64,000 nucleotides of DNA from Hyphomicrobium denitrificans ATCC 51888 (GTDB lineage: Bacteria > Pseudomonadota > Alphaproteobacteria > Rhizobiales > Hyphomicrobiaceae): the NCBI RefSeq assembly GCF_000143145.1, contig NC_014313.1:1674001-1738000 (forward strand). Direction: 5' to 3'. Position numbers and translations under genes: made by a program. The notes under the pieces were generated by a model, which did no database searches, was not told the origin of the DNA, and saw only the letters and a list, made by a program, of their open reading frames with translations. Of this stretch, positions 19,411-27,313 are shown piece after piece; position 1 is the first letter of the stretch; every line of letters begins with the position of its first letter.

Positions 19411-19738
19411 ACCGGCACCTAAAAATCGATCGACCGGCCGAAACCCATGCGAGCAAGTCCTGGCGGCGAGATGTTTTTTCGCGACGCGGAAGTTTTGTAT
19501 CGGGGCATGACAGGGCTTGTCTAGCTTGTCGCAGTGGCATGGGCGCAACGACCGCATTTTGCGAGATGCATCCACCAGTTGTTGAGCCATCCGGCCACGG
19601 GATTGCCGCAATCCGAGCCTTACTCGGGCTCCGAACGGCGGGGTGCCGGGTCTAACGCAGAACAGGGACATACTGCTGCGTACCGAGGATAGGGGCCGGA
19701 CTTCCGGCAGGATAGCACAAGCGAGGATTGTTACGTTG
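19411..19738. other. 328-bp divergent intergenic region
   Basis: Separates the yejA-like gene (-) from the IalB-like gene (+). No credible ORF is seen. A 7-base direct repeat, GCTTGTC, occurs at 19515 and 19524. Divergent promoters must lie here, but no confident consensus was found. Confidence 0.45.
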
Positions 19739-20632
19739 ATGGCAAACGCGGTATTGCGCACGGGCGGCAGGGCGCTCGTTTCCGTCTTGGCTTTGGTCGC
19801 GGCAATGTCCGCGGCCTCGGCGCAGGATGCCGAAAAGGAAATTCAGATTACGCCGAAGAAGGTTCAGGCGGCGCCCGCCGCTAAAGCCGCGCCTGCTGCG
19901 AAGGCCGCTCCGGCGAAAGCTGCGGCGCCTGCGGCTGCCGGTGCTGCTTCGGCCGCTGCCAAAAGTGCCTGGGTGAAGCTTTGCGAGAAAGCCCCGGTCG
20001 CGAAAAAGGACAAGGACGGCAAGGAAGCGAACGAAGAGAAGCAGCTCTGCCTGACGCATCATGAGCGTCTTGACGGCAACACGGGCATGGTTCTCGTTTC
20101 GGCGGCCATCCGCCAGATCGAAGGCAGTCCGAAAAAGTCGCTGATGATCATGGTTCCGCTCGGCATGGCGATCCCGCCGGGCCTGCGCGCCGCCGTCTAC
20201 AGCAAGGAAGATTGGGCAAAGGCATCGAAGAACGAAAAGGTCGACGAAGCCAAGCTGAAGCCGATCGAACTGCACTACTCGCTTTGCCACCCCGCCGGCT
20301 GCACGGCCGAAACCGAAGCGACGCCTGATATCCTCGATCAGATGTCGAAGGGCGGCGGTATCATGGTTCTGGCGATGAACGCAGCGGCTCAGCCCGTTGG
20401 CTTCCCGGTTCCGCTCGACGGCTACAATGAGGCGGCGGCCGGACCTCCGGTCGACAACAAGAAATATGCAGAGGCTCGCGGCGCGCTGATGCAGCAGATC
20501 CGCGAACGTCAGCAGAAGATGGCCGAGCAGTGGAAGGCCAACGAGATGAAGAACCTTCCGCTCGATGCGCCGGGCGCGCCGCCGACGACGACGGGCTCCA
20601 CTGCGCCCAAGGCTGCGCCGAAGCAGAAGTAA
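19739..20632 (+). CDS. Invasion-associated locus B (IalB) family secreted protein
   Basis: 297 residues from ATG 19739. A signal peptide (GRALVSVLALVAAMSAASA) is followed by an Ala/Lys/Pro repeat region of about 40 residues (AAPAAKAAPAK units). The IalB domain then contains WVKLCEKAP, LCLTHHERLD, LMIMVPLGMAIPPGLRA and YSLCHPAGC; the paired cysteines are conserved in the family. IalB-like proteins are common in free-living Hyphomicrobiales, so invasion is not implied. The C-terminus is a Pro/Thr/Ala tail. A terminator follows. Confidence 0.85.
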   Translation: MANAVLRTGGRALVSVLALVAAMSAASAQDAEKEIQITPKKVQAAPAAKAAPAAKAAPAKAAAPAAAGAASAAAKSAWVKLCEKAPVAKKDKDGKEANEEKQLCLTHHERLDGNTGMVLVSAAIRQIEGSPKKSLMIMVPLGMAIPPGLRAAVYSKEDWAKASKNEKVDEAKLKPIELHYSLCHPAGCTAETEATPDILDQMSKGGGIMVLAMNAAAQPVGFPVPLDGYNEAAAGPPVDNKKYAEARGALMQQIRERQQKMAEQWKANEMKNLPLDAPGAPPTTTGSTAPKAAPKQK

Positions 20633-20656
20633 GCGCCTAAGCTCAAACGAGTTACC

Positions 20657-20692
20657 AAGCCGCTCCGGCACCGCCGGGGCGGCTTTTATTTT
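20657..20692 (+). terminator. Intrinsic terminator after the IalB-like gene
   Basis: Stem AAGCCGC paired with GCGGCTT, extended by inner CCGGC/GCCGG pairing, followed by a T-rich tail. It lies 24 bp after the stop. Confidence 0.85.
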
Positions 20693-20755
20693 GTGACGAT
20701 TTCAACCAAAGGGCGAAACGGCGATCCGGCGCTGGGGCGGCTGTAACCCGATTGC

Positions 20756-21088
20756 TCAGTTGGCCGACCGTGGCCGCAGCCGGTATGTGCCGCCGGCGTC
20801 GCTGATGAAGCGGTCGGAAATATCGGGATGGCGAAGCGGCGCCGACGTCTCGTCGAGAAGGAGATTCTGCTCGGAGACGTAAGCGAGGTACGTTGTTTCG
20901 TCATTCTCAGCGTAGAGATGATAGAACGGCTGATCCTTCCGCGGACGCACGTCTTCCGGGATCGACAGCCACCATTCCTCTGTGTTCGCGAATTCCGGAT
21001 CGATGTCGAAAATCAACCCGCGAAACGGATAGATGCGGTGACGCACCACCTGACCGATCGCGAACTTTGCATGCCGAATTGAACCCAT
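20756..21088 (-). CDS. hspQ: Heat shock protein HspQ (YccV-like, hemimethylated-DNA-binding fold)
   Basis: 110 residues from ATG 21088. The YccV-like domain shows AKFAIGQVVRHRIYPFRGLIFDIDPEF, then PFYHLYAE and YVSEQNLL, matching HspQ along its length. In enterobacteria HspQ acts as a specificity factor for Lon and affects DnaA turnover (established knowledge); the alphaproteobacterial role is less clear. The ribosome site is weak. It lies 55 bp downstream of the CoA-ester lyase stop on the same strand. Confidence 0.92.
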   Translation of the reverse strand: MGSIRHAKFAIGQVVRHRIYPFRGLIFDIDPEFANTEEWWLSIPEDVRPRKDQPFYHLYAENDETTYLAYVSEQNLLLDETSAPLRHPDISDRFISDAGGTYRLRPRSAN

Positions 21089-21143
21089 AGCCCAAATGTG
21101 TGCCGGTTGAGCCGATCTCGCAAGAGGGCAGGAGGACGGATCG

Positions 21144-22202
21144 TCAGAGCGCGCCGTAAAGCGCCGCCCGTTCCGGATCTTTCGACGCGACGATCTTCGC
21201 CAGATCGACAATGACCTTCGCCTGTTTCCAGGTGGCGTCGTCCTGCATCTTGCCGTCGAGCATGACGGCGCCGGTGCCATCGGGCATCGCGTCGAGAATG
21301 CGCTTGGCGAATTTCACTTCGGCCGGATCGGGCGAGAACACGCGCTTGGCGATGTCGATCTGCGAGGGGTGCAACGTCCAGGCACCGAGGCAGCCCTGCA
21401 GGAACGCGTTGCGGAACTGAGCCTCGCAGGCGGCGAGATCCGAAAAATCGCCGAACGGGCCGTAGAACGCCTTCAACCCATAAGCCTGGCAGGCGTCGAC
21501 CATCTTGCCGATCGTGTAGTGCCAGAGATCCTGCTGGTAGAAGGTTCGCGCCGCGGCTGCGTCTTTGCCCGGATCGGCAAGGACGCCGTAGTCCGGATGG
21601 CCGCCGCCGACGCGCGTCGTCTTCATGCCGCGCGACGCCGCGAGGTCAGCCGGTCCAAGGCTCATGCCGTGCATGCGCGGCGAAGCGGCCGCGATCGCTT
21701 CGACGTTATTGACGCCTTCCGCCGTTTCCAGAATGGCGTGGATGAGGATCGGCTTCTTGACGCCGTGCTTGGCTTCGAGCTGCGCGAGAAGCTGATCGAG
21801 ATAATGGATGTCCCACGGGCCTTCGACCTTCGGCAGCATGACGACGTCGAGCTTGTTGCCGACGTTCGAGACGATCTCGGTCACGTCGTCGAGCACCCAC
21901 GGCGAGTTCAGGCAGTTGATGCGCGTCCAGACGCCGGTTGCGCCGAAATCGTTGTCGCGCAGCATCTGGATGAATCCCTTGCGCGCATTCTCTTTCTGAT
22001 CGAGCGGAACGGCGTCTTCGAGGTTGCCGAGCACCACGTCGACCTGCGCCGCGAGATCCTTGATCTTGGCCCGGATCTTGTCGTTGTGCGGCGGAACGAA
22101 ATGGATCATCCGCTCGAGGTTGACGGGGAGCGTGCGGAACGGCTCGGGCGCGCCGATGGCGAGAGGGGCGAAGTGCTTAGCGGGCGTGCGTGTCGAGGCC
22201 AT
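21144..22202 (-). CDS. CoA-ester lyase of the HpcH/CitE family (malyl-CoA lyase-like)
   Basis: 352 residues from ATG 22202 (AGGA upstream); the frame to 22247 adds a non-conserved leader. The TIM-barrel family features are [19 protein letters not shown] (Mg-binding acidic pair), [41 protein letters not shown] and [15 protein letters not shown]. It resembles malyl-CoA/methylmalyl-CoA lyases, which in serine-cycle methylotrophs split malyl-CoA to glyoxylate and acetyl-CoA. It is divergent enough from the classic Mcl proteins I recall that the exact substrate is uncertain. It is divergent from an AidB-like dehydrogenase. Confidence 0.8.
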   Translation of the reverse strand: MASTRTPAKHFAPLAIGAPEPFRTLPVNLERMIHFVPPHNDKIRAKIKDLAAQVDVVLGNLEDAVPLDQKENARKGFIQMLRDNDFGATGVWTRINCLNSPWVLDDVTEIVSNVGNKLDVVMLPKVEGPWDIHYLDQLLAQLEAKHGVKKPILIHAILETAEGVNNVEAIAAASPRMHGMSLGPADLAASRGMKTTRVGGGHPDYGVLADPGKDAAAARTFYQQDLWHYTIGKMVDACQAYGLKAFYGPFGDFSDLAACEAQFRNAFLQGCLGAWTLHPSQIDIAKRVFSPDPAEVKFAKRILDAMPDGTGAVMLDGKMQDDATWKQAKVIVDLAKIVASKDPERAALYGAL

Positions 22203-22422
22203 CGGCAGCGATCCTGTTCGAGTTCTGGGAAAATTTGGCCGCACCATTGGGCGTCATGGCGCCCATGTCAATTGGGCACTCTTTACGTTTCGGGCGGCCT
22301 TGGCGCGGGCTTTTGCCGTTCGTTAATGGGATCGGGCCAAGCAAACGCACGTTTCATTGAAATTGCAGCGTGCTGATCCCGGAACTAAGGTGCAATCGGC
22401 TTGACAGGTGAACGAGGCCGCG

Positions 22423-24048
22423 ATGATCGATGTCACCAACCAGCCGCCACCGCTCGAGGATTACAATCTCTTTGACAGCGATGCCGTGCTGCGCGAGGCG
22501 GCCGGCCGCGAAGGTGCGAGCTGGGCGGAAAGCTCGCTGCAGGCGCTCGGCGCGCGCCTTGGCAGCGCGGACGTCATAGCGCTGGGAGCGGAAGCCAATC
22601 GCAACACGCCGACGCTCCGCGCTTTCGATCGCTCCGGCGCGCGGATCGATGAAGTCGACTTTCATCCGTCATGGCATGCGCTGCTCGGTCTCGCGATGGA
22701 GGCGGGGCTTCATTCAAGTCCGTGGGCGGAGCCGAAGCGCGGCGCGCATGTCGCGCGCGCCGCCGGATGCTTCATGCTCGCGCAGATCGAAAGCGGCGTC
22801 TACTGCCCGGTTTCGATGACCTATGGAGCGGTGCCGACGTTGAAGCGCGCTCCCCACGTCGCCGCGGACTGGCTGCCGCGCATATTCTCGCGCTCTTACG
22901 ATCCGCGATTTCGCCCAGCGCATGAAAAAACGTCGGCGCTGATCGGCATGGCGATGACGGAAAACCAAGGCGGGTCCGATCTCCGAGCCAACGTCTCGCG
23001 CGCCGAGTTCTCTGAAGCCGACGGAGAGCGCCGCTATTATCGCCTCAACGGACACAAGTGGTTCATGTCGGCGCCGATGTGCGACGCGTTCCTCATGCTG
23101 GCGCAGACGGACGCAGGTCCGACGTGCTTTCTCGTGCCGCGATGGAAGCCGGACGGCACGCGCAACGCGATCCACATTCGCCGTCTCAAAGACAAGCTCG
23201 GCAATCGCTCGAACGCATCGAGCGAAGTCGAATTGGAGAATGCGCACGCTGAACTTCTCGGAGACGAAGGGCGCGGAATTCCGACGATCATCGAAATGGG
23301 CAATTACACACGGCTCGACTGCGTCATCGGGTCTTCGGGACTGATGCGCCAAGCCGTGGCGCAAGCCATTCATCACGCCCGCTATCGTACGACGTTCCAG
23401 AAGCATCTCGTCGATCACGCGCTGATGAGCAACGTGCTGGCCGATCTCGCGATCGAAGCCGAGGCTGCGGCGCTTCTGGCGCTGCGGCTTGCGCGCGCTT
23501 ACGACGAGGATAGCGAGGAGGCGCTGACCTTCCGCCGCGTCGTGACGCCCGCCGCCAAATTCTGGATCTGCAAGCGCGCGCCAGCGTTCGCGGCCGAAGC
23601 GATGGAAGTCCTCGGCGGCAACGGTTACGTCGAGGATTTCGGGCTCGCTCGCATTTATCGCGAAGTGCCAGTCAATTCGATCTGGGAAGGCTCGGGCAAC
23701 ATCATGTGTCTCGATGTTCTGCGCGCAATCGCGAAGGCGCCGCTCGCCGCCGCCGTGCTGGCTGACGAAATGCGCGACGCGGCAACGGCCGACCGCCGTC
23801 TGGCGCAATTCCTTGCACGGATGCAGGCGACTGCCACATCCATTGGCGACGAAGCGCAAGCTCGTGTTTTCGTCCGCGATCTCGTCATCGCGCTGCAAGC
23901 ATCATTGCTCATTCGGCACGCGCCGCAGATCGTGGCCGACGCATTCTGCGCATCGCGACTCGACGGCGGTTCGGGAGCGTTCGGCATGCTTCCGCCAGGA
24001 GTGGACACGCGCCGCATTGTCGAGCGCGCCGCGCCCGTGTTGCGTTAA
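22423..24048 (+). CDS. AidB-like acyl-CoA dehydrogenase
   Basis: 541 residues from ATG 22423 (GAGG upstream), the same length as E. coli AidB; GTG 22408 would add five residues. It follows AidB closely: NQPPPLEDYNLF, GCFMLAQIE, CPVSMTYG, GMAMTENQGGSDLRAN (FAD and substrate region), LKDKLGNRSNASSEVE, AMEVLGGNGYVEDF and VNSIWEGSGNIMCLDVLR. AidB-type flavoproteins bind DNA and are linked to alkylation resistance in enterobacteria, although related enzymes oxidise branched acyl-CoAs. The ada/alkB context is absent here. Confidence 0.9.
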   Translation: MIDVTNQPPPLEDYNLFDSDAVLREAAGREGASWAESSLQALGARLGSADVIALGAEANRNTPTLRAFDRSGARIDEVDFHPSWHALLGLAMEAGLHSSPWAEPKRGAHVARAAGCFMLAQIESGVYCPVSMTYGAVPTLKRAPHVAADWLPRIFSRSYDPRFRPAHEKTSALIGMAMTENQGGSDLRANVSRAEFSEADGERRYYRLNGHKWFMSAPMCDAFLMLAQTDAGPTCFLVPRWKPDGTRNAIHIRRLKDKLGNRSNASSEVELENAHAELLGDEGRGIPTIIEMGNYTRLDCVIGSSGLMRQAVAQAIHHARYRTTFQKHLVDHALMSNVLADLAIEAEAAALLALRLARAYDEDSEEALTFRRVVTPAAKFWICKRAPAFAAEAMEVLGGNGYVEDFGLARIYREVPVNSIWEGSGNIMCLDVLRAIAKAPLAAAVLADEMRDAATADRRLAQFLARMQATATSIGDEAQARVFVRDLVIALQASLLIRHAPQIVADAFCASRLDGGSGAFGMLPPGVDTRRIVERAAPVLR

Positions 24049-24167
24049 GCGAATGTTATTGCTTCGCGACAAGTCTCGTGCGGCAGGATCGCGGTGGAAA
24101 CAATGCGCGGCAGACCCACAAAGTGCGATGCCACATGATGATCAAAGTTCGAGGCTAACAGGCGCGG

Positions 24168-25145
24168 ATGAGCATGTATCTCGTAAGCAAATCATTGAAA
24201 GCGCGTAGCGTCGGTTTCTGCATCCTGAGCCTTGCCGCGTGCATCCCCGCGGCGTCTGTCGCTCATGCGGATGACGAGTGCCTGAACGTTGCAACGAGCA
24301 TGGCGGAGCCGGATTTCTCTCCATGCGACAGCGACTTGCCGCAAATCGATCTCGACGCCGCATTACAAGATCATGCCGGAGCAAAACCGGCAGCGTCGAC
24401 AGCTTCAGCGATGCCGTGGATCGCGCAGCGAGACAAAGGCGTGCCGCTCCAGGTCAATTCGTCGAACTCGAACGTGTCGCTGCGTACGAGCCTCGACGAT
24501 CTCAAGAACTTCAATACGCGGACCTTCGTCATCGATCACAGTGGCGCCAGCGCGCCGGCGCTGCCGAAGACCAATACCGCGCCGAACCTTCCCGTGGACG
24601 TGTGGACCAGCGTCGACGTCAAAGGCTACGAGGGCGATCGCGATCAATCGACCCGCACCGGCCTTGGTGTCGATTACAAGCTGTCACGCTCCGCCGTGAT
24701 GGGCGTTGCGGTCGAGCGTGGCGATGCGCGTTCGGCCAGCGCCGCGACGGAACTGGACTCGAAGGCGTCCGCGTATGTCACTCTGCAAGCGACGCCGCTC
24801 ATCAGCGTCGACGCGCGGACGGAATGGCAGGCCGGTAACGCCGGGTTCGCGGCGGCGAACGGCGCGTCCGAAAAGAGCGCGGTCATTCTCGCGCCGAAGA
24901 TCGATCATTCCTTTACGCTCGGCGACGGCAAGACAATCTCGCCGTTCGTGACCTACAAGCGCGAGTTCGAAATGTCGACGGGCGCTGCGAGCCTCACCAC
25001 TCCGGACCGATCCGCCGGAGCTGGCGTCACCTACAAAGACTCCGATATCTACACGCTTAGCGTGACCACGGACGTCGATGCGGCGACGGCGACCACGCCA
25101 CAAAGCATCAACAGCAAATTCAAGCTCAGCGTGCCGATCAACTGA
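24168..25145 (+). CDS. Secreted hypothetical protein, probable beta-rich/barrel C-terminus
   Basis: 325 residues with a signal peptide (SVGFCILSLAACIPAASVAHA). Two cysteines close to the mature N-terminus (DECLN, SPCDSD) precede a low-complexity segment. From about residue 145 there are alternating polar/hydrophobic strands (VDVWTSVDVKGYEG, RTGLGVDYKLSRSAVMGVAVERG, AYVTLQATPLISVDARTEW) ending in KFKLSVPIN. This suggests an outer-membrane barrel or autotransporter-like sheet (inference). I do not recognise the family. Confidence 0.7.
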   Translation: MSMYLVSKSLKARSVGFCILSLAACIPAASVAHADDECLNVATSMAEPDFSPCDSDLPQIDLDAALQDHAGAKPAASTASAMPWIAQRDKGVPLQVNSSNSNVSLRTSLDDLKNFNTRTFVIDHSGASAPALPKTNTAPNLPVDVWTSVDVKGYEGDRDQSTRTGLGVDYKLSRSAVMGVAVERGDARSASAATELDSKASAYVTLQATPLISVDARTEWQAGNAGFAAANGASEKSAVILAPKIDHSFTLGDGKTISPFVTYKREFEMSTGAASLTTPDRSAGAGVTYKDSDIYTLSVTTDVDAATATTPQSINSKFKLSVPIN

Positions 25146-25149
25146 GCAA

Positions 25150-25497
25150 TCACAACGGCCCTTTGAACACGAAGAAAGCGCCGGCAGCGATCAGCAGGAA
25201 GCCGACGGCGTGATTGATCGTCAACGCTTCCTTCAAATAGACGACGGAAAAAACTGCGAAGACGACGAGCGTAATCACCTCCTGCATCGTCTTCAGTTCG
25301 GCGGCCGAATAGACGGCATGGCCATAGCGGTTTGCAGGCACCGCCAGGCAATACTCAAAGAAAGCGATACCCCAGCTCACCAGAACGACGGCCCATAACG
25401 GCCGGTCAGTGAACTTGAGATGACCGTACCAGGCGGCGGTCATGAAGACGTTCGACATCGTCAAAAGCACGATCGGCAGAAGAGACGGCGAGATCAT
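25150..25497 (-). CDS. DMT-superfamily small membrane protein (DUF486)
   Basis: 115 residues from ATG 25497, forming four transmembrane helices. The DUF486 pattern is visible: AWYGHLKF near helix 1, SWGIAFFEYCLAVPANRYGH and a C-terminal INHAVGFLLIAAGAFFVFK. The family is distantly related to small multidrug transporters, but the function is unproven. The stop lies 4 bp from the convergent beta-rich protein's stop. The start codon has only a poor ribosome site, and a longer frame exists to 25566. Confidence 0.85.
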   Translation of the reverse strand: MISPSLLPIVLLTMSNVFMTAAWYGHLKFTDRPLWAVVLVSWGIAFFEYCLAVPANRYGHAVYSAAELKTMQEVITLVVFAVFSVVYLKEALTINHAVGFLLIAAGAFFVFKGPL

Positions 25498-25638
25498 GGG
25501 CGGATGGGTCCAAAGGGGTGAAACGGAAAGGCGCAACGCAGTAGGCGAGCAACGCGGCTCGTCCATACAAGTCTATTAGCGAGTGAGTCCAGCCCAGCGC
25601 CTGGTCACTTCGTTCCGCGCGCTGACGACGAAGCCTCC

Positions 25639-25664
25639 GGAACCACAGCATTGTGGTGAGCGTT
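25639..25664 (+). promoter_or_regulatory. Candidate EcfG (general stress response) promoter
   Basis: GGAAC at 25639-25643 and CGTT at 25661-25664 are separated by 17 bases, an exact match to the GGAAC-N16/17-CGTT consensus of alphaproteobacterial EcfG sigma factors. It lies 35 bp upstream of the 80-residue gene at 25699. Confidence 0.7.
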
Positions 25665-25698
25665 CTTATCTCACTGGTTTGATAAGGACGCGACCGAC

Positions 25699-25941
25699 AT
25701 GTCCAAGAGCATTCAGAAGTCTGTTCCAGGCGTCTTGAAGACGCTTTGGGACATGGAAAACGAACTGCGGAGCGCCGCGCAGAGCGGCGTCATCCTTCGC
25801 GGTGAGGACGCGCGCAATCACTTGCAACAGGCGCGTTATCACCTCGACCGGCTTCTCGGGCTCGCCAATGGCGCGCCGACCGCAGCGCAGGTCGACAAGT
25901 CAACGGACGCGACCGCGAACACCAACTCGAACGACAACTGA
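25699..25941 (+). CDS. Small soluble hypothetical protein, probable stress-response gene
   Basis: 80 residues, beginning MSKSIQKSVPGVLKTLWDMENELRSAAQSG. It has a predicted helical body (DARNHLQQARYHLDRLLGLANG) and a disordered Asn/Thr-rich tail. No domain is recognised. A candidate EcfG promoter ends 34 bp before the start, and a 27-codon membrane peptide follows after 16 bp with its own ribosome site, so this looks like a two-gene stress micro-operon closed by a strong terminator. Confidence 0.75.
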   Translation: MSKSIQKSVPGVLKTLWDMENELRSAAQSGVILRGEDARNHLQQARYHLDRLLGLANGAPTAAQVDKSTDATANTNSNDN

Positions 25942-25957
25942 TCCTGAGGAGACTAGC

Positions 25958-26041
25958 ATGGCACGCGATCTCATTCTGTGGCTGGCAGGCGTTCCGCTGA
26001 TCGTCATCATCGGACTGCACTTGTTCGGCTTCCTGCACTAA
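25958..26041 (+). CDS. 27-residue single-pass membrane peptide
   Basis: ATG 25958 to TAA 26041 encodes MARDLILWLAGVPLIVIIGL and seven more residues ending LFGFLH. A GAGGAG ribosome site lies 8 bases upstream, and a terminator lies 24 bp downstream. A short charged N-terminus and one hydrophobic helix suggest an inner-membrane microprotein. It is too short for routine gene calling. The position directly behind a stress-promoter gene supports that it is real. Confidence 0.65.
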   Translation: MARDLILWLAGVPLIVIIGLHLFGFLH

Positions 26042-26064
26042 CCCTTGTTCGTCGAAGCATTTCC

Positions 26065-26094
26065 AGCCCGGAGCATTGCTCCGGGCTTTTTTGT
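26065..26094 (+). terminator. Strong intrinsic terminator
   Basis: Perfect 10-bp stem AGCCCGGAGC/GCTCCGGGCT with a 3-base loop and a run of T. It ends the 25699-26041 unit just before the convergent gene's stop. Confidence 0.93.
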
Positions 26095-26107
26095 TGGACG
26101 GCGAACG

Positions 26108-26398
26108 TCAGCTAGATGCGTCGGTGTCGTCAGAGCGCGCGAGCATAACTGCGACGTGCCGGTTCAAGGCGTCGGCGACAAGCGTCGGGACAAGCGCCGG
26201 ACCGATCGGCCCCTCGGATGCATTGTACGCGGTCCGCATGTCGCCGCGCGCGTCCCACACGACCAGCGCATAACCCGCGATGCGATCAAGGTCGGCGACG
26301 GAGACGCAGCATTTTTCCAGGAGCTCGTCGCGCAGCTCAGCGGCTTCCCGCGCCGTGCGATGTTGCCGTTCCGAAACGAGATTAATCACAGCCGCCAT
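26108..26398 (-). CDS. Small hypothetical protein
   Basis: 96 residues from ATG 26398 with GAGGAA upstream. The N-terminal half is charged and helical (SERQHRTAREAAELRDELLEKC), followed by YALVVWDARGDMRTAYNA and a short helix. I see no named domain. A near-consensus EcfG promoter (AGAAC-N16-CGTT, minus strand, 26454-26430) lies about 32 bp upstream, so it may belong with the neighbouring stress genes (inference). Confidence 0.7.
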   Translation of the reverse strand: MAAVINLVSERQHRTAREAAELRDELLEKCCVSVADLDRIAGYALVVWDARGDMRTAYNASEGPIGPALVPTLVADALNRHVAVMLARSDDTDASS

Positions 26399-26429
26399 TG
26401 TTCATTCCTCGCGTGATGTCCCTAACGAT

Positions 26430-26454
26430 AACGCGCGAGTTGACGCGTGGTTCT
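26430..26454 (-). promoter_or_regulatory. Possible EcfG-type promoter (one mismatch)
   Basis: Read on the minus strand, AGAAC (26454-26450) and CGTT (26433-26430) are 16 bases apart; the consensus is GGAAC-N16/17-CGTT. It faces the gene starting at 26398. Confidence 0.4.
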
Positions 26455-26585
26455 CGTGCGCCGCCGACCGCCGAAATTCGTGGCTCACCGTTGGTTACGC
26501 GCGGAACAGCGGGCCAATCTCAGTTGGCGTAACCCTTTCGCAACATGAAACCCCGAGGCCCAATTCTGCGAGCGGAGACGCGACA

Positions 26586-26891
26586 ATGGCATCGAAACGG
26601 TCGTTCAAGACGATGAAAGCAGTCCTGACATCAGCAATCGCGCTCGGCGGCGCGGCGGTTACGGCAAACGACGCCCTGGCCGTCAGCCTCAGCGTTCAGC
26701 TCGCTTGCGCAACCGACTACTACGCGCATTGCAGCGCCTATAGCCCTGACAGCCCTCAGGTCCGTTCGTGCATGCGCGCGGCGGGCAGCAACCTTTCGAA
26801 ACGCTGCGTCAATGCACTGGTTGCGGCGGGAGAAGTGTCCGCAGCGGAAGTCGCCCGACGGCGCGGGACCGCACAGACGGCATCGCGTTGA
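26586..26891 (+). CDS. Secreted cysteine-rich small protein
   Basis: 101 residues from ATG 26586 (GGAG upstream). A signal peptide (VLTSAIALGGAAVTANDALA) precedes a compact four-cysteine unit: LACATDYYAHCSAY, then VRSCMRAAGSNLSKRCVNAL. The spacing resembles the cysteine-rich (GLG1-type) repeats found in small periplasmic proteins of Hyphomicrobiales. Two disulfides are likely (inference). Function unknown. It lies between other small stress-type genes. Confidence 0.78.
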   Translation: MASKRSFKTMKAVLTSAIALGGAAVTANDALAVSLSVQLACATDYYAHCSAYSPDSPQVRSCMRAAGSNLSKRCVNALVAAGEVSAAEVARRRGTAQTASR

Positions 26892-27031
26892 TGCGAGATG
26901 CGCCGATCGAGGAATTCGCGCGTGTCAACTCCGGTCACGTTTAATTGCGCGGATGGGTCCCGACGTTCCGCGATGCAACCAATGAGAGGCCACAGCGTTG
27001 GTTCCATTATTCAACAAGGAGTGGCTCCCCA

Positions 27032-27268
27032 ATGGCATCGACATCATCCACATACGGATCTTCCAGCTCAATTGAAGATATCAAAGGCCGCGCGCGGCAG
27101 ACGATCGACGCCGCAAGCGAGGCCGCAGGAGACGCAAAGCAGCAGGTCGAGGAAATGGCCGGCAACGTCAAAGGCGCGATCGACAAATCCGTCAAGGATC
27201 AGCCGCTGACGACACTGCTCATCGCCGGCGCAGTCGGCTTCGTCGTCGGAGCACTTTGGAAGTCGTAA
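27032..27268 (+). CDS. DUF883 family membrane-anchored protein (ElaB/YqjD-like)
   Basis: 78 residues from ATG 27032, with AAGGAG 10 bases upstream. An amphipathic helical region rich in Ala/Glu/Lys (IKGRARQTIDAASEAAGDAKQQVEEMAG) precedes a C-terminal transmembrane helix (LTTLLIAGAVGFVVGALWKS). This matches ElaB/YqjD/YgaM proteins, which in E. coli are stationary-phase inner-membrane proteins, some ribosome-associated. An intrinsic terminator overlaps the next convergent gene's stop. Confidence 0.88.
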   Translation: MASTSSTYGSSSSIEDIKGRARQTIDAASEAAGDAKQQVEEMAGNVKGAIDKSVKDQPLTTLLIAGAVGFVVGALWKS

Positions 27269-27274
27269 AATCCA

Positions 27275-27313
27275 AACCGTCCGCGACGTTCAGTCGACGG
27301 ACGGTTCTTTTTT
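27275..27313 (+). terminator. Intrinsic terminator after the DUF883 gene
   Basis: Stem AACCGTCCG/CGGACGGTT followed by CTTTTTTTG. The distal arm and T-tract lie inside the last codons of the convergent gene ending at 27290. Confidence 0.85.

Noticed and set aside
19739..20632. Virulence (invasion) gene
   Set aside because: IalB-domain proteins are widespread in environmental Hyphomicrobiales; the name alone does not imply invasion.
26503..26531. GGAAC upstream of the cysteine-rich gene as an EcfG promoter
   Set aside because: The nearest CGT-type -10 element is CGTA at a spacing of 20 bases, outside the 16-17 window.
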